From NCBI RefSeq assembly GCF_052857255.1, contig NC_135500.1:48820272-48884271 (forward strand): 64,000 nucleotides of DNA, read 5' to 3'. Each line of letters opens with the position of its first letter. The first letter of the stretch is position 1. Origin of the DNA: Amblyomma americanum. Its lineage: Eukaryota > Arthropoda > Arachnida > Ixodida > Ixodidae. Of the stretch, positions 22,470 to 32,943 are shown one piece after another. The position numbers and the translations under genes are program-made. The notes beneath the pieces were generated by a model, which saw nothing but the letters and a program-made list of their open reading frames with translations, was not told where the DNA came from and did not search any database.

Positions 22470-23795
22470 TTTTCAGTCGATGTAAAGGATCTTTATTACA
22501 CCTTGCCTCAAGCAGAAATTCTGTCATCTGTAAGTGACCTCATTGACCAACATGGTGCTATAGCGTTTCAAAATGAGTGCGGAATTTCCACTGGCGGCTT
22601 CCTCGAATTGCTTTCACTCTATCTTGTCTCGACGTTTGCCGAATGGGAAGGCGAGGTTTTTATTCAAAAAGAGGGAATTTGTATTGGTTCGTGTTTAGCA
22701 CCCTTTCTCAGCGATGTGTTTCTAGCTGCACGCGACAGAATGTTGAAGGTGCGTTTTGACAGGCCCAGTGTTTGTCGTATTTTTAGATATGTGGACGACT
22801 ACTTCATGTTTTTAGACTGTGACAACCTCGATTTCGAGCAGCAATTGCATGACGTGTTATCGGTATTCTCAGAATGCCTTAATCCATTGATTTTAACACA
22901 CGAAGTACCATCGAATGATTTTATTAGGTTTTTAGATCTTTCGCTTCATTTCACTCCATCTCATGTTCGTTGGGCTTTTGAGCCCCGTGGTGCAAAGCCA
23001 ATCTTGCCTTTTTCATCAGCTCATTCAAAGCTGGTGAATAGAGCGATCGCTTTTTCTGTGCTTTACAATGCTGTAATGAAATCTTGTGCGCACAGGTTGG
23101 AGCGCAGCTTCTGCAACCAACTTAACCGCCTGTCAAAGGCTGGCTACCATGCAGACGTTTGGGGTTCTGTTGCAGAAAAACTGAAGAAAAAGGTCGGACT
23201 GGATAAGATAGGTGAAGCGAGACAGGAGGAAAAGAAAAGAAAGATTGCCGTAGTACCGTATCTGCACCAAGTCTCGCATAACTTGAAAAGAATTGGGAAA
23301 CATGCCGGTGTCGAAGTTGTCTTCTCGGCGCCTAAGCGACTGTCTACCATGGTCAAAAAAGTAAATTCAGTAGGAAGGGAACCACGCAGCTGCTTGATAA
23401 GGCACGCGAAACAATTCGTGCCTTGCCGGGAAGGGGTCATCTACTCTCTACCTCTGTCATGTGGCAAATGTTACATCGGCCAAACTGGCCGATGTGTTAG
23501 CGAAAGATTGAAGGAGCACCAATATAATGTCTCTCGTGTCGCTATCACAGGCCATGTAGCAAAACATTGCAGAAACTGCAAAGACAACGAAGATGACGAT
23601 GACGAGGAAGACAACGACGACTCAAATACTTGTTTTCCCCTTTACAAGGAATGCTCTGTATTAGGTAAGAACCGCGACTCGCTAACTAGGAAAATAATAG
23701 AAGCCCACCTGATAGCTAGGACTTCAGATCAGTGTATCAGCACTCCCTCTGTAGCCTTGTTGGATAAGGAAACCCGCTACCTTGATTGTGAATGA
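22470..23795 (+). pseudogene. PLE reverse transcriptase / GIY-YIG endonuclease, copy B
   Basis: Plus-strand copy, open from the spacer to a TGA at 23793-23795, but 5'-truncated. It begins at RT motif A with FSVDVKDLYYTLP (first catalytic Asp), encoded from about 22,471. It continues EGICIGSCLAPFLSDVF, YVDDYFMFLDCD (catalytic pair, near 22,790-22,805), FIRFLDLSLHF, then the linker AEKLKKKVGLDKIG and the GIY-YIG domain GVIYSLPLSCGKCYIGQTGRC with the downstream ERLKEH. An acidic stretch (DNEDDDDEEDNDD) precedes the C-terminus CSVLGKNRDSLTRKIIEAH. No stop or frameshift is present and active-site residues are kept. The RT fingers and any start codon are missing, and no ATG begins the frame. Confidence 0.9.
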
Positions 23796-24155
23796 AAACT
23801 CGTGCCTGCTGTAGGGGTGATATTTTGCACTGATGACTCTTGTATGTTGACACGTGCCTGATGAACTGGCGATGTTTTGATATCACGCAAGTCAAGCGTG
23901 CTTGTATTTTTTTTCCGGCCACCAGGCCAGTATTTATACTGGCTGGCAGCCAATAAACGTTTTAGTTGTGAGTCAGCGCTGTGTGTTGTGTCTCCTCTTC
24001 TTTGTCCCGTCTGTCGCGCTGTTATGGATCATTTTCACCAAGCATTACTCTTTCTTAATTGGTATAGCTGATAGCCCTGCATGTGCCATCTGCGGGTGTG
24101 ACGAGACCATAGCCCACATTTTATGTGAATGCCCTGCCTACAGCGCCGAAAGGCA

Positions 24156-24496
24156 GTCAGTCAGGCAGAATGGTTGCTTGGCGGGCTAGTTGGTTCATAT
24201 CTAACATGTGTTGCAGCGCGAACCACAAGAAGGGACGACGACAGACAGAGTGAAAAGAGCGCTGACTTCCACTTCTAACCAAGTAAGAGCTGAAGTTTCT
24301 GGATCGATGGTGATTGTCCTAATCTCCTATGCCTTTCATGCTGATTGCTTTGCCTGCCCTTTTCTGCTGAAGGTTCAAATGTGTATAAATGCGTGGCCTA
24401 TCAGGAAAATAAATAGTTGGAAGTCAGCGCTCTTTTCACTCTGTCTGTCGTCGTCCCTTCTTGTGGTTCGCGCTGCAACACATGTCAGTCAGGCAG
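24156..24496. repeat. 13-bp target-site duplication around the second mini-PLE
   Basis: GTCAGTCAGGCAG occurs at 24156-24168 and 24484-24496, directly flanking the 315-bp insertion. Confidence 0.9.
24169..24483 (-). mobile_element. Miniature Penelope-like element with 66-bp perfect inverted repeats
   Basis: The insert lies between 13-bp TSDs. A 37-nt extension, 24169-24205, carries on the minus strand ACCAACTAGCCCG. Then 24206-24271 and 24418-24483 form a perfect 66-bp inverted repeat around a 146-bp loop. The right arm reads outward AGCGCT, 37 mostly pyrimidine bases, CGCGCT. Just inside it are GTATAAATG and AATAAATAG, a TATA-like and a polyadenylation-like signal as at the ends of the larger PLE. 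The loop has no protein-coding sequence. I infer a non-autonomous PLE derivative. Confidence 0.85.
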
Positions 24497-24530
24497 GTTC
24501 CTTTCCTCCCTTCGCTTTTCTCTTCTCCTG

Positions 24531-24959
24531 ATTCAGCCAGACCACATGAAGATTTCAGATGTTACAGTGCCGAATTTGTTGACAACTATTGACGATTGCG
24601 GCAAGAGCTTTGCCGTCAGTATGCGGCCTCTCAGGACGGTGTCCCACACCGTTCTCCCCTTGTCTGTCCCGCTAGCCGCGTCATCTCGAGCCTTTTCTCC
24701 CCCCCCCCCCCTCGGGGTCCTCCTCGCCAGCCAGCTCTTGGTCGCTCTCTCCTTGAGAAGAAAACATCTCGGCTGATTCCTAGAACCCGGCGGCCGTTGC
24801 CCGTAAGCGCAATAGAAACTCGGCGTCGCCGCAGCTCTTAGACACCGTCAAATCTCGAGTAACCCTACACGCCAAAACTCTGTCTCACAAAAAGAATGCG
24901 AAGCGCGATTTCTGCATCAGACAATGGAATTAATTAATTAATAATAATTAAATAATTAC
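24531..24959. other. No recognisable gene between PLE and Gypsy
   Basis: Contains a run of twelve Cs near 24,700 and an AT-rich TTAATTAATTAATAATAATT stretch just before the Gypsy LTR. Short open frames have no recognised domain. Residual LINE sequence is possible. Confidence 0.4.
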
Positions 24960-25151
24960 TGCAATGAAGAAGACGACAATGCGCCACCATCGACGACGAT
25001 GAAGAGGTTCGGCCGGCCTCGGCGACCTGCTGCCGCGCGCGTTGGAGACCTCGAGCTCGCTCTGGAAGTGTTCTGGTGCCGCTGCTGCTGGGTCAGTTTG
25101 TGCAACGGTTACGCCGCCAGCCCCTTCGGCTCTACAATAAACCGCTCTTCA
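24960..25151 (+). repeat. 5' LTR of Gypsy element 1
   Basis: 192 bp, TG...CA bounded, with AATAAA at 25,135-25,140 near its end. The matching 3' LTR is 30,067-30,257. Confidence 0.9.
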
Positions 25152-25223
25152 CTTGGTGGAGGTTTGGTTCCCCGTCCTCTTACCGCCCTGGACCTCCGCA
25201 ACCGCACGCTACCGGCCCCCGTT

Positions 25224-26503
25224 ATGCCCGCTCATCCCGAAGCCCACCACCAAGCCGTGCAGGTGGGATCCCCCGTCATCTGCTCCGGTGCCGTCCGGCA
25301 GCGAGACCCGGTTGTTTTCAGCGGGCACTGCGATCAAGATGTTGAAGACTGGCTGGTCTCGTACGAACGGGTGAGTCGCCATAACAACTGGGACGACCGC
25401 ATGAAACTCAACAACGTCATATTTTATCTGAGTGGCGTCGCCAACCTCTGGTTCCGGAATCACGAGGCTGATATTCCTACCTGGGCTAATTTTAAGACGA
25501 CGTTTGCAGAAGTTTTTGGCCGTCCCGCAGTACAGAAACTTCGCGCTGAGCAATGTTTGCGCGTTCGGGCTCAGACTGCGGGTGAGAGTTTCACCGCCTA
25601 CATCGAAGATGTGGTCGATCTCTGCAAACGTGTCGACTCGTCTATGGCTGAGGCCCACAAGATCAAGCATATTATGAAGGGAATTGACGACGACGCTTTC
25701 CACATGCTGGTGGCGAAAAGTCCAACTACCGTCGTTTCCGTGTACAACCTCTGTCAGGGCTATGATGAGTTGCGCAAGCTATGCCTTGGCGCTCCTCGCT
25801 CATCCGTCGTGCTTGGCGGGTCCATATCCGGCCTGGCTGTCAACAGTGACCTGTTGGGTCAAATCAAAGACTTCGCAATGAGGTGGCCCGGCAGCTTTCG
25901 CTCCTCTCGGGCACACACTCTTCGCCCCAGTTCCTGACTCCTGAGTTGCGGCACACCATCGCCCAGGAGGTAGCCGATGCACTTCCAGCTCGTCGGCAGC
26001 CGGTTCCCGTAGCTCCTCAAGTCAACCTTCTTGAGATGCAGCCCGCTCCCGTTGCTGCACCTTTGGGCTATGGTGCAACCGTTGCGATGCCTCCTGCCCC
26101 CATGCCTGGGCCTCTCATATATGCCGAAGTCGTCGCACGTCCATCGCAGCCGCCGGCCTTGGCCTACGTTGCCGCACCAGTGCCTCCGCCTGTTGCTCCC
26201 CGGCACCACCCACCGCCGGCTGCTCCCAACCCTTGGCGCACGGCTGATAACCGGCCGATTTGCTACGCTTGTTGTCTACCGGGCCATGTCGCGCGCCTCT
26301 GTCGCCGTTCTCTGCCTGCCCCTGTGCCACGTCTGCCGGCCTACACCCAGTCCTACCGCACCTTTCGCCCGCCTTCAGGACCACCACCCCCAGAGCCCCC
26401 TTCTGACCCTGCTCCCGGCCGCCAGCCATTCGCTTCGCACCGCTCACCTTCCCCTCGCCGCCGCTCCTTGTCACCAATGCGGCGTCGCAGCGTTCCCGCG
26501 TAA
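25224..26503 (+). pseudogene. Gypsy 1 gag (capsid and zinc knuckle), frameshifted
   Basis: Structural protein of the retrotransposon particle. I chose ATG 25224 (MPAHPEAHHQAVQ) because it is the first Met after the LTR and leader. The capsid region shows FSGHCDQDVEDWLVSYER, NNVIFYLSGVANLWF and FAEVFGRPAVQKLRAEQCL. A frame change near 25,880 moves the rest to another frame: a Pro/Ala-rich linker, then one zinc knuckle CYACCLPGHVARLC (C-x2-C-x4-H-x4-C), which binds nucleic acid, and an Arg/Ser/Pro-rich end. The frame ends at 26,503, where protease starts in a third frame. Confidence 0.85.
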
Positions 26504-26559
26504 CCGGAAAACTAGGAGCCGCAGTTCCTGGGGCACGAACTGCGCACACTTCGATCAGC

Positions 26560-28966
26560 TCAAGTCCTCGCCTTTCCCCACCGATCTTTTTAAATGTGTT
26601 GACGGCGTTCGAGCACTTGGGCTTGAGGACACAGGTGTTACCGTTTCAGTTATATCCGAGAACTTCTGTCGTTCGCTGCGTAAACTCACCACCACACCTT
26701 CAGGACTATCTCTTTGCACCGCTAGCGCCGAGACTGTTCATCCTTCCGCTGCTTGCACAGCACGTGTCCTCATTGCGGACGTTTTGTATGTCGTCGAATT
26801 CTTAGTTGTCAGTTCTTGCTCCCATGACCTCATCCTTGGCTAGGATTTTCTATGCCGCCATCATGCCGTCACAGACTGTGCCCGTGCTCATGAGGCATTA
26901 TCCGTGCTCCCTGATACGCTCGCCGACGACCCTCCGTCTTGCTCTGGTACCAGACTTGTTGCCGCGGACACCAATGTTCCCCCCGCCAGTGCCGTGCTCG
27001 TTCCCGTGTCCGCCACGTCTGGGTCCAGCAAGACTGTACTCTTCGCGCCTTCACCCATCCTCGCTTCTCGCCGACACCTACCTCTTCCATTCGCCGTCCT
27101 GGACATACGTCACGGTGCAACCGAACTGGTCGTCTCGAATCCCTCGCCCTATCAGTTCACCTTGCTCCGTGGAGAATGTCTTGGACACATTGAACAGCTT
27201 GACCTACTCATGCCCTTCGACGATGAAACTCTTTGCGGTGGTACCTCCGTCGCCGCCCTCACACCACCTAGTGCTGTCTCCGACCCGCTCTCCCCGGAAA
27301 TGTTTCACCGTTCAGTAGCCAGCGACCTCCACCGAGCTCACCACGAGAAGTTCCTTGCCCTGCTTCACAAGTTCCGCTCTTCCTTCGATCACCAAATTCT
27401 TTGGGCTGTGCGACCACCGTCGTTCACCGCATTGATACAGGCCCTCATGCCCCTCTCCACTAGCGCCCCTACCATGTGTCGCCTCCAGAGCGCCGCGTCA
27501 TCGCTGAACAGGTTGACGACATGCTGCACCGTGACGTTATCCAGTCCTCTTCTAGTCCGTGGTCTTCGCCCGTCGTGCTCGTCAAAAAGAAGGATGGTTC
27601 GATTCGGTTCTGTGTTGATTATCGTCGCCTAAACAAAATTACACGCAAAGACGTTTACCCACTACTCCTTATTGATGACGCCCTCGACTGTTTGCAAGGA
27701 GCCGAGTTCTTCTCTTCCCTCGATCTCCGTTCCGGCTATTGGCAAGTCCCCATGGCTGAATCTGACCACCCGAAAGCAGCTTTTGTCACCCCTGACGACC
27801 TCTATGAATTCAATGTGATGCCATTCGGCCTCTGTAACGCTCCCGCAACGTTTGAGCGCATGATGGACAACATCTTGCACGGCCTCAAATGGCACATTTG
27901 CCTATGCTATTTAGACGATATCGTTTTTCCCCTGATTTTCCGACACATCTCGAGCTCTTGCACAAGATACTGCGCTGTCTCACCGACACTGGTCTCCAAC
28001 TCAACCTCAAGAAATGTCGATTTGGTGCCCGCCAACTTACCATACTCGGCCATGTCGTCTCCAAAGATGGCATCCTGCCCGATCCGGAGAAGCTTCGTGC
28101 TGTCACAAACTTTCCCAAACCGACTTCTGTTAAGGAGCTCCGAAGATTCGTGCGCCTATGCTCATATTTTCGCCGCTTTGTGCGCCACTTCGCCTCTTAT
28201 CATCGCCCCGCTTACTAAGCTCCTGAATGGGCCCGCCGATCTGTCTGCTTGAAACTCACCCTGCGACGCTGCTTTCGCTACCCTCCGTCGTCTTCTGACT
28301 TCACCACCGATTCGGTGCCATTACGACCCCAGTGCGCCAACCGAATAGCACACCGATGCCAGCGGCGTAGGCCTCGGAGCCGTCCTTGCACAATGAAAGG
28401 CCGGCCTTTCCGGATCCGTTGTTGCTTACGCCAGTCGTACGCTCACGAAAGCCGAAACTAATTACACCGTTATGGAAAAGGAGTGCCTCGCCATTGTCTG
28501 GGCACTCACAAAATTTCGTCCCTACCTTTATGGTCGCCCCGTCGACGTTGTTACTGACCACCATGCCCTGTGCTGGTTAGCTACCCTCAAAGACCCTTCT
28601 GGACGCCTCGGCCGCTGGGCCCTTCGTCTTCAGGAAGACGACATTAACGTCGTATATCGGTCGGGCCGCAAACATTCCGATGCTGACGCCTTGTCGCGCT
28701 CACCTCTGCCATCTACGCCTTCTTCGTCCTTGTCCGCCTCGGCGCTGGCCGCGCTCACTGCCACGGATTTCCCCATGGAACAGCGTCGAGATCCATGGAT
28801 TTCTTCGCTCCTAGATGCCGTCAAGGCGCCGACTACGGCTTCGCTACCTCGGGAATTTCGCCGTCAAGCTTCTCATTTCACGATTCGCGACTCTACTATA
28901 TCGCCGCAGCTATCACCCGGGTGGCCGCAAATGGCTCTTGGTTATTCCTCGCCAGCTTCGGTCTGA
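26560..28966 (+). pseudogene. Gypsy 1 protease, reverse transcriptase and RNase H, broken
   Basis: Protease: catalytic DTG at 26628-26636 (LEDTGVTVSVIS) and a late HDLILG motif, followed by a TAG at 26841-26843 where the family normally has Trp. A long linker leads to reverse transcriptase from 27,476 after a frame change: [33 protein letters not shown] (first Asp), MPFGLCNAPATFERMM and CYLDDIVF with the YLDD at 27908-27919. The frame shifts right after YLDD and resumes at about 27,930 (LQLNLKKCRFGARQLTILG). RNase H is garbled at 28,220-28,470, then readable: [30 protein letters not shown] and the closing HSDADALSR. Confidence 0.9.
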
Positions 28967-29914
28967 AGACATTACCATTCCGACCCACAAAGCGCTCATG
29001 CGGGATTGCTGAAAACCTACGAACGTCTGCGGCAGCGATACTACTGGCGTGAAATGTATAATTTTGTTCGCCGTTATATACGCTCCTGCATTTCCAGTCA
29101 GCAGCGCAAGTCCGCTCCTCGCCCCTCCCCCGGCCCGATACAGCCATTGCCTTGCCCAGCTCGACCCTTCGATCGCATGGGCATCGATCTGTATGGTCCC
29201 CTGCCGTCCACGCCTGCCGAGAATCGGTGGATTATAGTTGCCGTGGACCACCTCACTATGTATGTGGAGACGGCAGCCCTGCCCTCTGCTGGTGCTCGCG
29301 ACGTCGCATCCTTCCTCCTCCATCATTTCATCCTGCGTCACGGCGCCCCTCGGGAACTTCTCAGCGACCGCGGCCGTGTTTTCTTATCTGACGTCGTTCA
29401 GGAGCTACTGGATGCGTGCCACACCGTTCATCGCAAGACCACTGCCTAATATCCCCAAACGAACGGCGTCACTGAACGCTTCAATCGCACTCTTGATGAC
29501 ATGCTTGCCATGTACATTTCCTCCAACGCCTCCAATTGGGATCAAGTGCTTCCATTCGTCACTTATGCTTACATTACTGCCTCTCAAGCCACAACCGGTT
29601 TTTCTCCGGTTTTTTTATATGGCCGTGAACCTTCTTGTCTCCTGGATACCTTCCTTCCGTACCACTCCGACAGCTCGGAATGCACTTTTCTCTCTGACGT
29701 TGCCCGTCGTGCTGAACAGTGCCGCCAGCTGGCTCGCTCGTTGACGAGTACCACTCAAGGCCTCTGCACATATGCGAGTGACCGCGGCCAGTCCGCCCAT
29801 GACTTTCCCACTGACTCGCTCGTCTGGTTGTCTCTGCCGGCTGCCTCCAAGTTTGCAGTTAAATACCTCGGCCCATACCGTGTTTTGGTGTTTTGGAGCG
29901 CACGTCACCTATGA
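28967..29914 (+). pseudogene. Gypsy 1 integrase, broken
   Basis: Inserts the element's DNA into the genome. The N-terminal zinc-binding region is present around 28,990-29,100 ([18 protein letters not shown]), but the second Cys of the CC pair looks replaced by Ser. The core has the first Asp in [11 protein letters not shown], the second in [12 protein letters not shown], and the Glu in the region encoding NGVTERFN after a TAA at 29447-29449. The C-terminal part runs ATTGFSPVFLYGREPS to LGPYRVL and ends at 29,914. The stop lies between the second and third catalytic residues. Confidence 0.85.
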
Positions 29915-30066
29915 ACTATACCGTCGAGCCAGTGACCCCTTCTTCGGATCATCACTGTCGGGGCCGCGAAATTGTTCATGTCAGCCGGCTAAAGCAATAC
30001 TATGACCCCCTTGTCACCCCTTCGCCCTGAGTCGCCAGGATGGCTCCCTCTTATCGCCGGGGCAGT

Positions 30067-30257
30067 TGCAATGAAGACGACAGTGCGCCACCATCGACGA
30101 CGATGGAGAAATTCGGACGGCCTCGGCGACCGGCTGCCGTGCGCGTTAGAGAGCTCGAGCTCGCTCTGGAAGTCTGTTGTGGTGCCGCTGCTGCTGGGTC
30201 AGTTTGTGCAACGGTTACGCCGCCAGCCCTTTCGGCTCTGCAATAAACCGCTCTTCA
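30067..30257 (+). repeat. 3' LTR of Gypsy element 1
   Basis: 191 bp, TGCAATGAAG to CTCTTCA, with AATAAA at 30,242-30,247. A GC-rich GCCGGGGCAG precedes it in place of a strong polypurine tract. Confidence 0.9.
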
Positions 30258-31770
30258 TACATTTATTTCTGTCATCTTGGGGCCTCACGGTCGGGGCGGA
30301 GCAATTAGGAGGGGGTGCCTCCCGGCCGGCTCTCAGCACCGGAGACCGCGGAGAGAGTCTTGTAGTAAGCTGTCTCAGCCTGACGGATGAGGAGTCTTTA
30401 CTGATCCGGGTCGTGGCTCCGGATCAGCTCTTCCCAGGTGGCAAAGTCTGGGATGCTTTGTGATTTAGCCCCAGGAGAATCCTGACACTCCCAAATTAAG
30501 TGATTTTGCGAAGTCATTCTGTGGCAGGTACTGCAGTGCACAGGCTCCCCAGTTCTTCATCGTGTAGTATACAGTACGGAATGAATCTGTTGACCTGAAG
30601 CCTCCTCCAGGCCTTGCACTCCTTTGGAGTGAGTGACCTATCCGGAAGTGAGAGTCCTTTTCTATCCAATCTAGGTGTTTTGGTCCCTTCTTTATCCGTT
30701 ATGAGAGGGTCTTTACTCCCACTCGGGGGCATTTCCAGAGCAGCTCGGATGTGTAATTCTCGAGCGAGGCTGTAGCCTCATTACCCGAAATGCCCTCATG
30801 AGCAGAAACCCATATGAGGGGGACCTCTCTGCTTGTGGGGTATCTTAGTAATTTGGCGGCTTGGCCGGAGACCACCCCCTTACAGATGTTGTGAACAGCT
30901 GCCATACTGTAAGACATGATGTCTTGGCTTCGGTACTGACACACGCCAGGGCAATAGCCACCTCCTCTGCCACTAACGCATTCGTATAGTTGGATACAAC
31001 TTAAGTCTGCAGTGAAGCTCCGCCCACATTCAGGACCACCGCACAGAATTCTTCCACGACAAAAAAGTAGACCGTCGTTAAACATTTTCTTGTTACCTAA
31101 CAAGAAACTGATCACCAGAAAATAAGCTCTAGAATTTTGATACCGCGCTCGTTAAATAAAGTCAAGCATTAAAAATTCGAGTTCGTTTACTGTTGTTTCG
31201 CTAGCGGAGTAATACAGGGCACCGTGGACCATGGCCCAGTGTTAGCAACTGCTGTTTTTCTTTAAGTTCCATCCTACTATAGTATTAATCGATGCTACAG
31301 TCACTTTCTCCCCATTCCCATCAACGGCGGCAATGACGGAGGCGCCATCGGACACACGGGCTGCATCACAGAAGGCTATGTTACCCAGCGGGTCCCGGGC
31401 AAGTTTGTTCATTAATGTTCGAGCTCTATGTCTTCTCTCTTTATCATGTTGCGGGTGCATGTTATTAGGTATACTGGCAATTTTGAGATGCTTCCGTATG
31501 TATAAGGGGATTAGCTCTGCAGTATACGGGGGTTTCCTCTCGCTCTCCCCTAGGTCATTGAGGATCTGCCTGCCTGCTATTGAGGAGCTAAACCTCCCCC
31601 CCCCCCCCCCTCGACAATGGCGCCGGCGCGTCTGCTGCGGAGCCAAAAAGCGCGCGTTAACTCATGACCTTGCCCAATGGGAGGCTCGATTATCCGGCGG
31701 CGCTCTAGGAGAGGAGGGAAGCCGGAAAGTTTGAAGCTTTTCGTTACTTTTGCTTCATTGAGGGACTTAA
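30258..31770 (-). pseudogene. I-like LINE, RNase H and C-terminus
   Basis: Antisense LINE end, in several frames. RNase H begins near 31,420 (KLARDPLGNIAFCDAARVSDGA), is broken at about 31,240-31,115, and resumes with VSGQAAKLLRYP, VPLIWVSAHEGISGNEA and the loss of normal sequence after it. The C-terminal part reads AWRRLQVNRFIPYCIL and then TWEELIRSHDPDQ-like sequence near 30,450, typical of the last part of I-group LINEs. An AATAAATG just before 30,258 marks the 3' end, which abuts the Gypsy LTR. A run of 15 Cs lies at 31596-31610. Confidence 0.7.
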
Positions 31771-31954
31771 GCACTATGTAGAGTACAGGTCACCAAGAGT
31801 TCATGCCGCATACGAGTTTTTTAAATTCTCTCTTGCGCACCACGCGGCGACGAGTGGTGTCGGGCTTTGGCGCGAAGCCTGGCATACGACGTCATTCCAC
31901 GCAAGTGGCGTCAGCAGCCCGGGGTTTCATAGGTTTCCCTCTCCAAATTCTTGG
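31771..31954. other. No recognisable gene
   Basis: Short stretch between two antisense LINE ends; nothing identified. Confidence 0.5.
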
Positions 31955-32916
31955 ATGTATGGATGGAAGATAAGAGCGTCCCCTTTGAAACGGGTTGATG
32001 GCAGTAGCCACCATGCTCAGCATTTTGCTCCTTTATTTTTGTTTAACTGTGTTGCCAGTTATTAAAATTCGCCATTTTTTTTAATACGTCTTCCTACACT
32101 TTTGACCTTATGACACCTCTCTGTTCTTGAGCCACCAATCTTCCAATCGCTTTTTGCTCATTTCCACCGCGGATTTATTTACATGACTATTGTTATCCCT
32201 AAACCCTAGGGCCTCGGGAAGAGTGACTGTGCCTGCACCGACATCGGGATGGATACCGTCACATTTTAGTATGAGGTGTTCTATTGTTTCTACAGATTTA
32301 CCACACACAGCACATGTGTCATCTTCGTTAAATTTATTTTTATAGCTGCGCGTTCTAAGACATCCGACCTAGCTTCAAAGAGTAGGGCACTGCCTCTTGA
32401 AATCTCACAAAACGTCTCCTTCCTGATCTGCTGTTTCGAGTATCGATATAGTTCTACACTATGCTACATTTTCATTGAATTTATCCAAATTTTACCTTCC
32501 GCGTTTTTAACCTGTCGTTTAATGATGTTTCTTTCTCCCTCCTCGTGTCTGGCATACTTATTGGTTAGCTTCCTAGTTATTTTCCGCCATTGTGAGTCAA
32601 CGCTCTTTCTGTATAGGTATTTAAATACCTGAGCTGCCCACCTGTTATCGTCCAATTTCCTCAGGCGTTCTTCGTATAGTATTTTACTCTGAGCTTCCCG
32701 TGCTTAGAACGACGCCCAGCCCATATCCCCCTGTACTGCCTCGTTCGTGTTTTTCCCGTGGGCACCTGGTGCTAATCTTCCAGCAGCTCTCTGATTTACT
32801 TCTAATCTCGATTGAACTTCTGCCCTTGAGCACAGAACCGCATTCCCGAAAGTAAGTCCCGGCACCATTATTCCTTTCCAAATACCTATCAGTACTTCAA
32901 ACCTGTTGTGCTTCAA
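31955..32916 (-). pseudogene. LINE C-terminal fragment with (ATCC)n-type tail
   Basis: Reading antisense from 32,916: VLIGIWKGIMVPGLTFGNAVLC, RLEVNQRAAGRLAPGAHGK and MGWASF, then after a frame change DDNRWAAQVFKYLYRKSV and a Lys/Arg-rich region. The end, at about 32,108, reads CGKSVETIEHLILKCDG, the last part of a finger, then KKRLEDWWLKNREVS. This is the post-RT region of a tick LINE whose clade I cannot fix. Non-coding sequence follows to a TTCCATCCATACATCC tail near 31,955-31,975. Confidence 0.7.
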
Positions 32917-32943
32917 ACCTGTTGTACTTCAAACCAGCCTACC

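Larger units (their letters stand above)
20555..24032. mobile_element. Head-to-head palindromic Penelope-like element, one insertion
   Basis: Two 5'-truncated PLE copies face away from each other around a 23-bp spacer (22461-22483). The left arm is 20586-22460 (1,551 bp once a SINE and its TSD are removed); the right arm is 22484-24032 (1,549 bp). A 31-nt extension, 20555-20585, lies outside the left arm only and contains, on the minus strand, ACCAACTCGCCC. The whole structure has one 12-bp TSD. Each arm carries, toward its outer end, a TATAAATA or TATTTATA hairpin region, an AATAAA, AGCGCT, a pyrimidine-rich block and CGCGCT. PLEs are known for complex repeat ends (PLTRs) in direct or inverted order and for a short one-sided extension. 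Confidence 0.9.
20543..24044. repeat. 12-bp target-site duplication around the palindromic PLE
   Basis: TTTCACCAAGCA occurs at 20543-20554 and 24033-24044. It directly brackets the whole two-copy inverted PLE, and one copy restores the LINE frame (SVSFTK / HYSFL). Confidence 0.9.
20365..24530 (+). pseudogene. I-like LINE fragment, host of two nested PLE insertions
   Basis: Three pieces join into one frame. Piece one, to 20,554, reads through NSRLKSLDTDLKLRLPS and LPRRDATLLYRLWLSVSFTK. Piece two, 24,033-24,168, continues HYSFLIGIADSPACAICGC then DETIAHILCECPAYSAERQS. Piece three starts at 24,484. The middle piece carries the C-x2-C-x7-H-x4-C finger of I-group LINEs. The first break is the PLE at 20,555-24,032 and the second the mini-PLE at 24,169-24,483; each has its own TSD. 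The sequence after 24,500 no longer matches a LINE clearly. Confidence 0.75.
24960..30257 (+). mobile_element. Ty3/Gypsy LTR retrotransposon 1, both LTRs present, coding region broken
   Basis: A 5.3 kb element in the order LTR, gag, protease, reverse transcriptase, RNase H, integrase, LTR, the Ty3/Gypsy order. The LTRs (192 and 191 bp) start TGCAATGAAG and end CTCTTCA, and by eye differ at about 11 positions plus two small indels, so the insertion is not recent. No convincing TSD was found; only TAC is shared at the two edges. No envelope-like frame follows integrase. At least five frameshifts or stops break the coding region. Confidence 0.9.

Noticed and set aside
23840..23900. Possible hammerhead ribozyme at the PLE end (CCTGATGAACTGG)
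   Set aside because: Hammerhead motifs are known in PLE terminal repeats, and CTGATGA is present. However, after a possible three-base-pair stem II the sequence is TTGATA or TTGGATA, not GAAA, and stems I and III could not be drawn.
20555..24032. Palindrome as a sequencing fold-back or assembly artefact
   Set aside because: The arms differ at many bases, one has a SINE with its own TSD, and the outer extension is on one side only. A read fold-back would give identical arms.
24955..30262. Target-site duplication for Gypsy 1
   Set aside because: Only TAC is shared at the two edges (ATTAC against TACAT); too short to claim.
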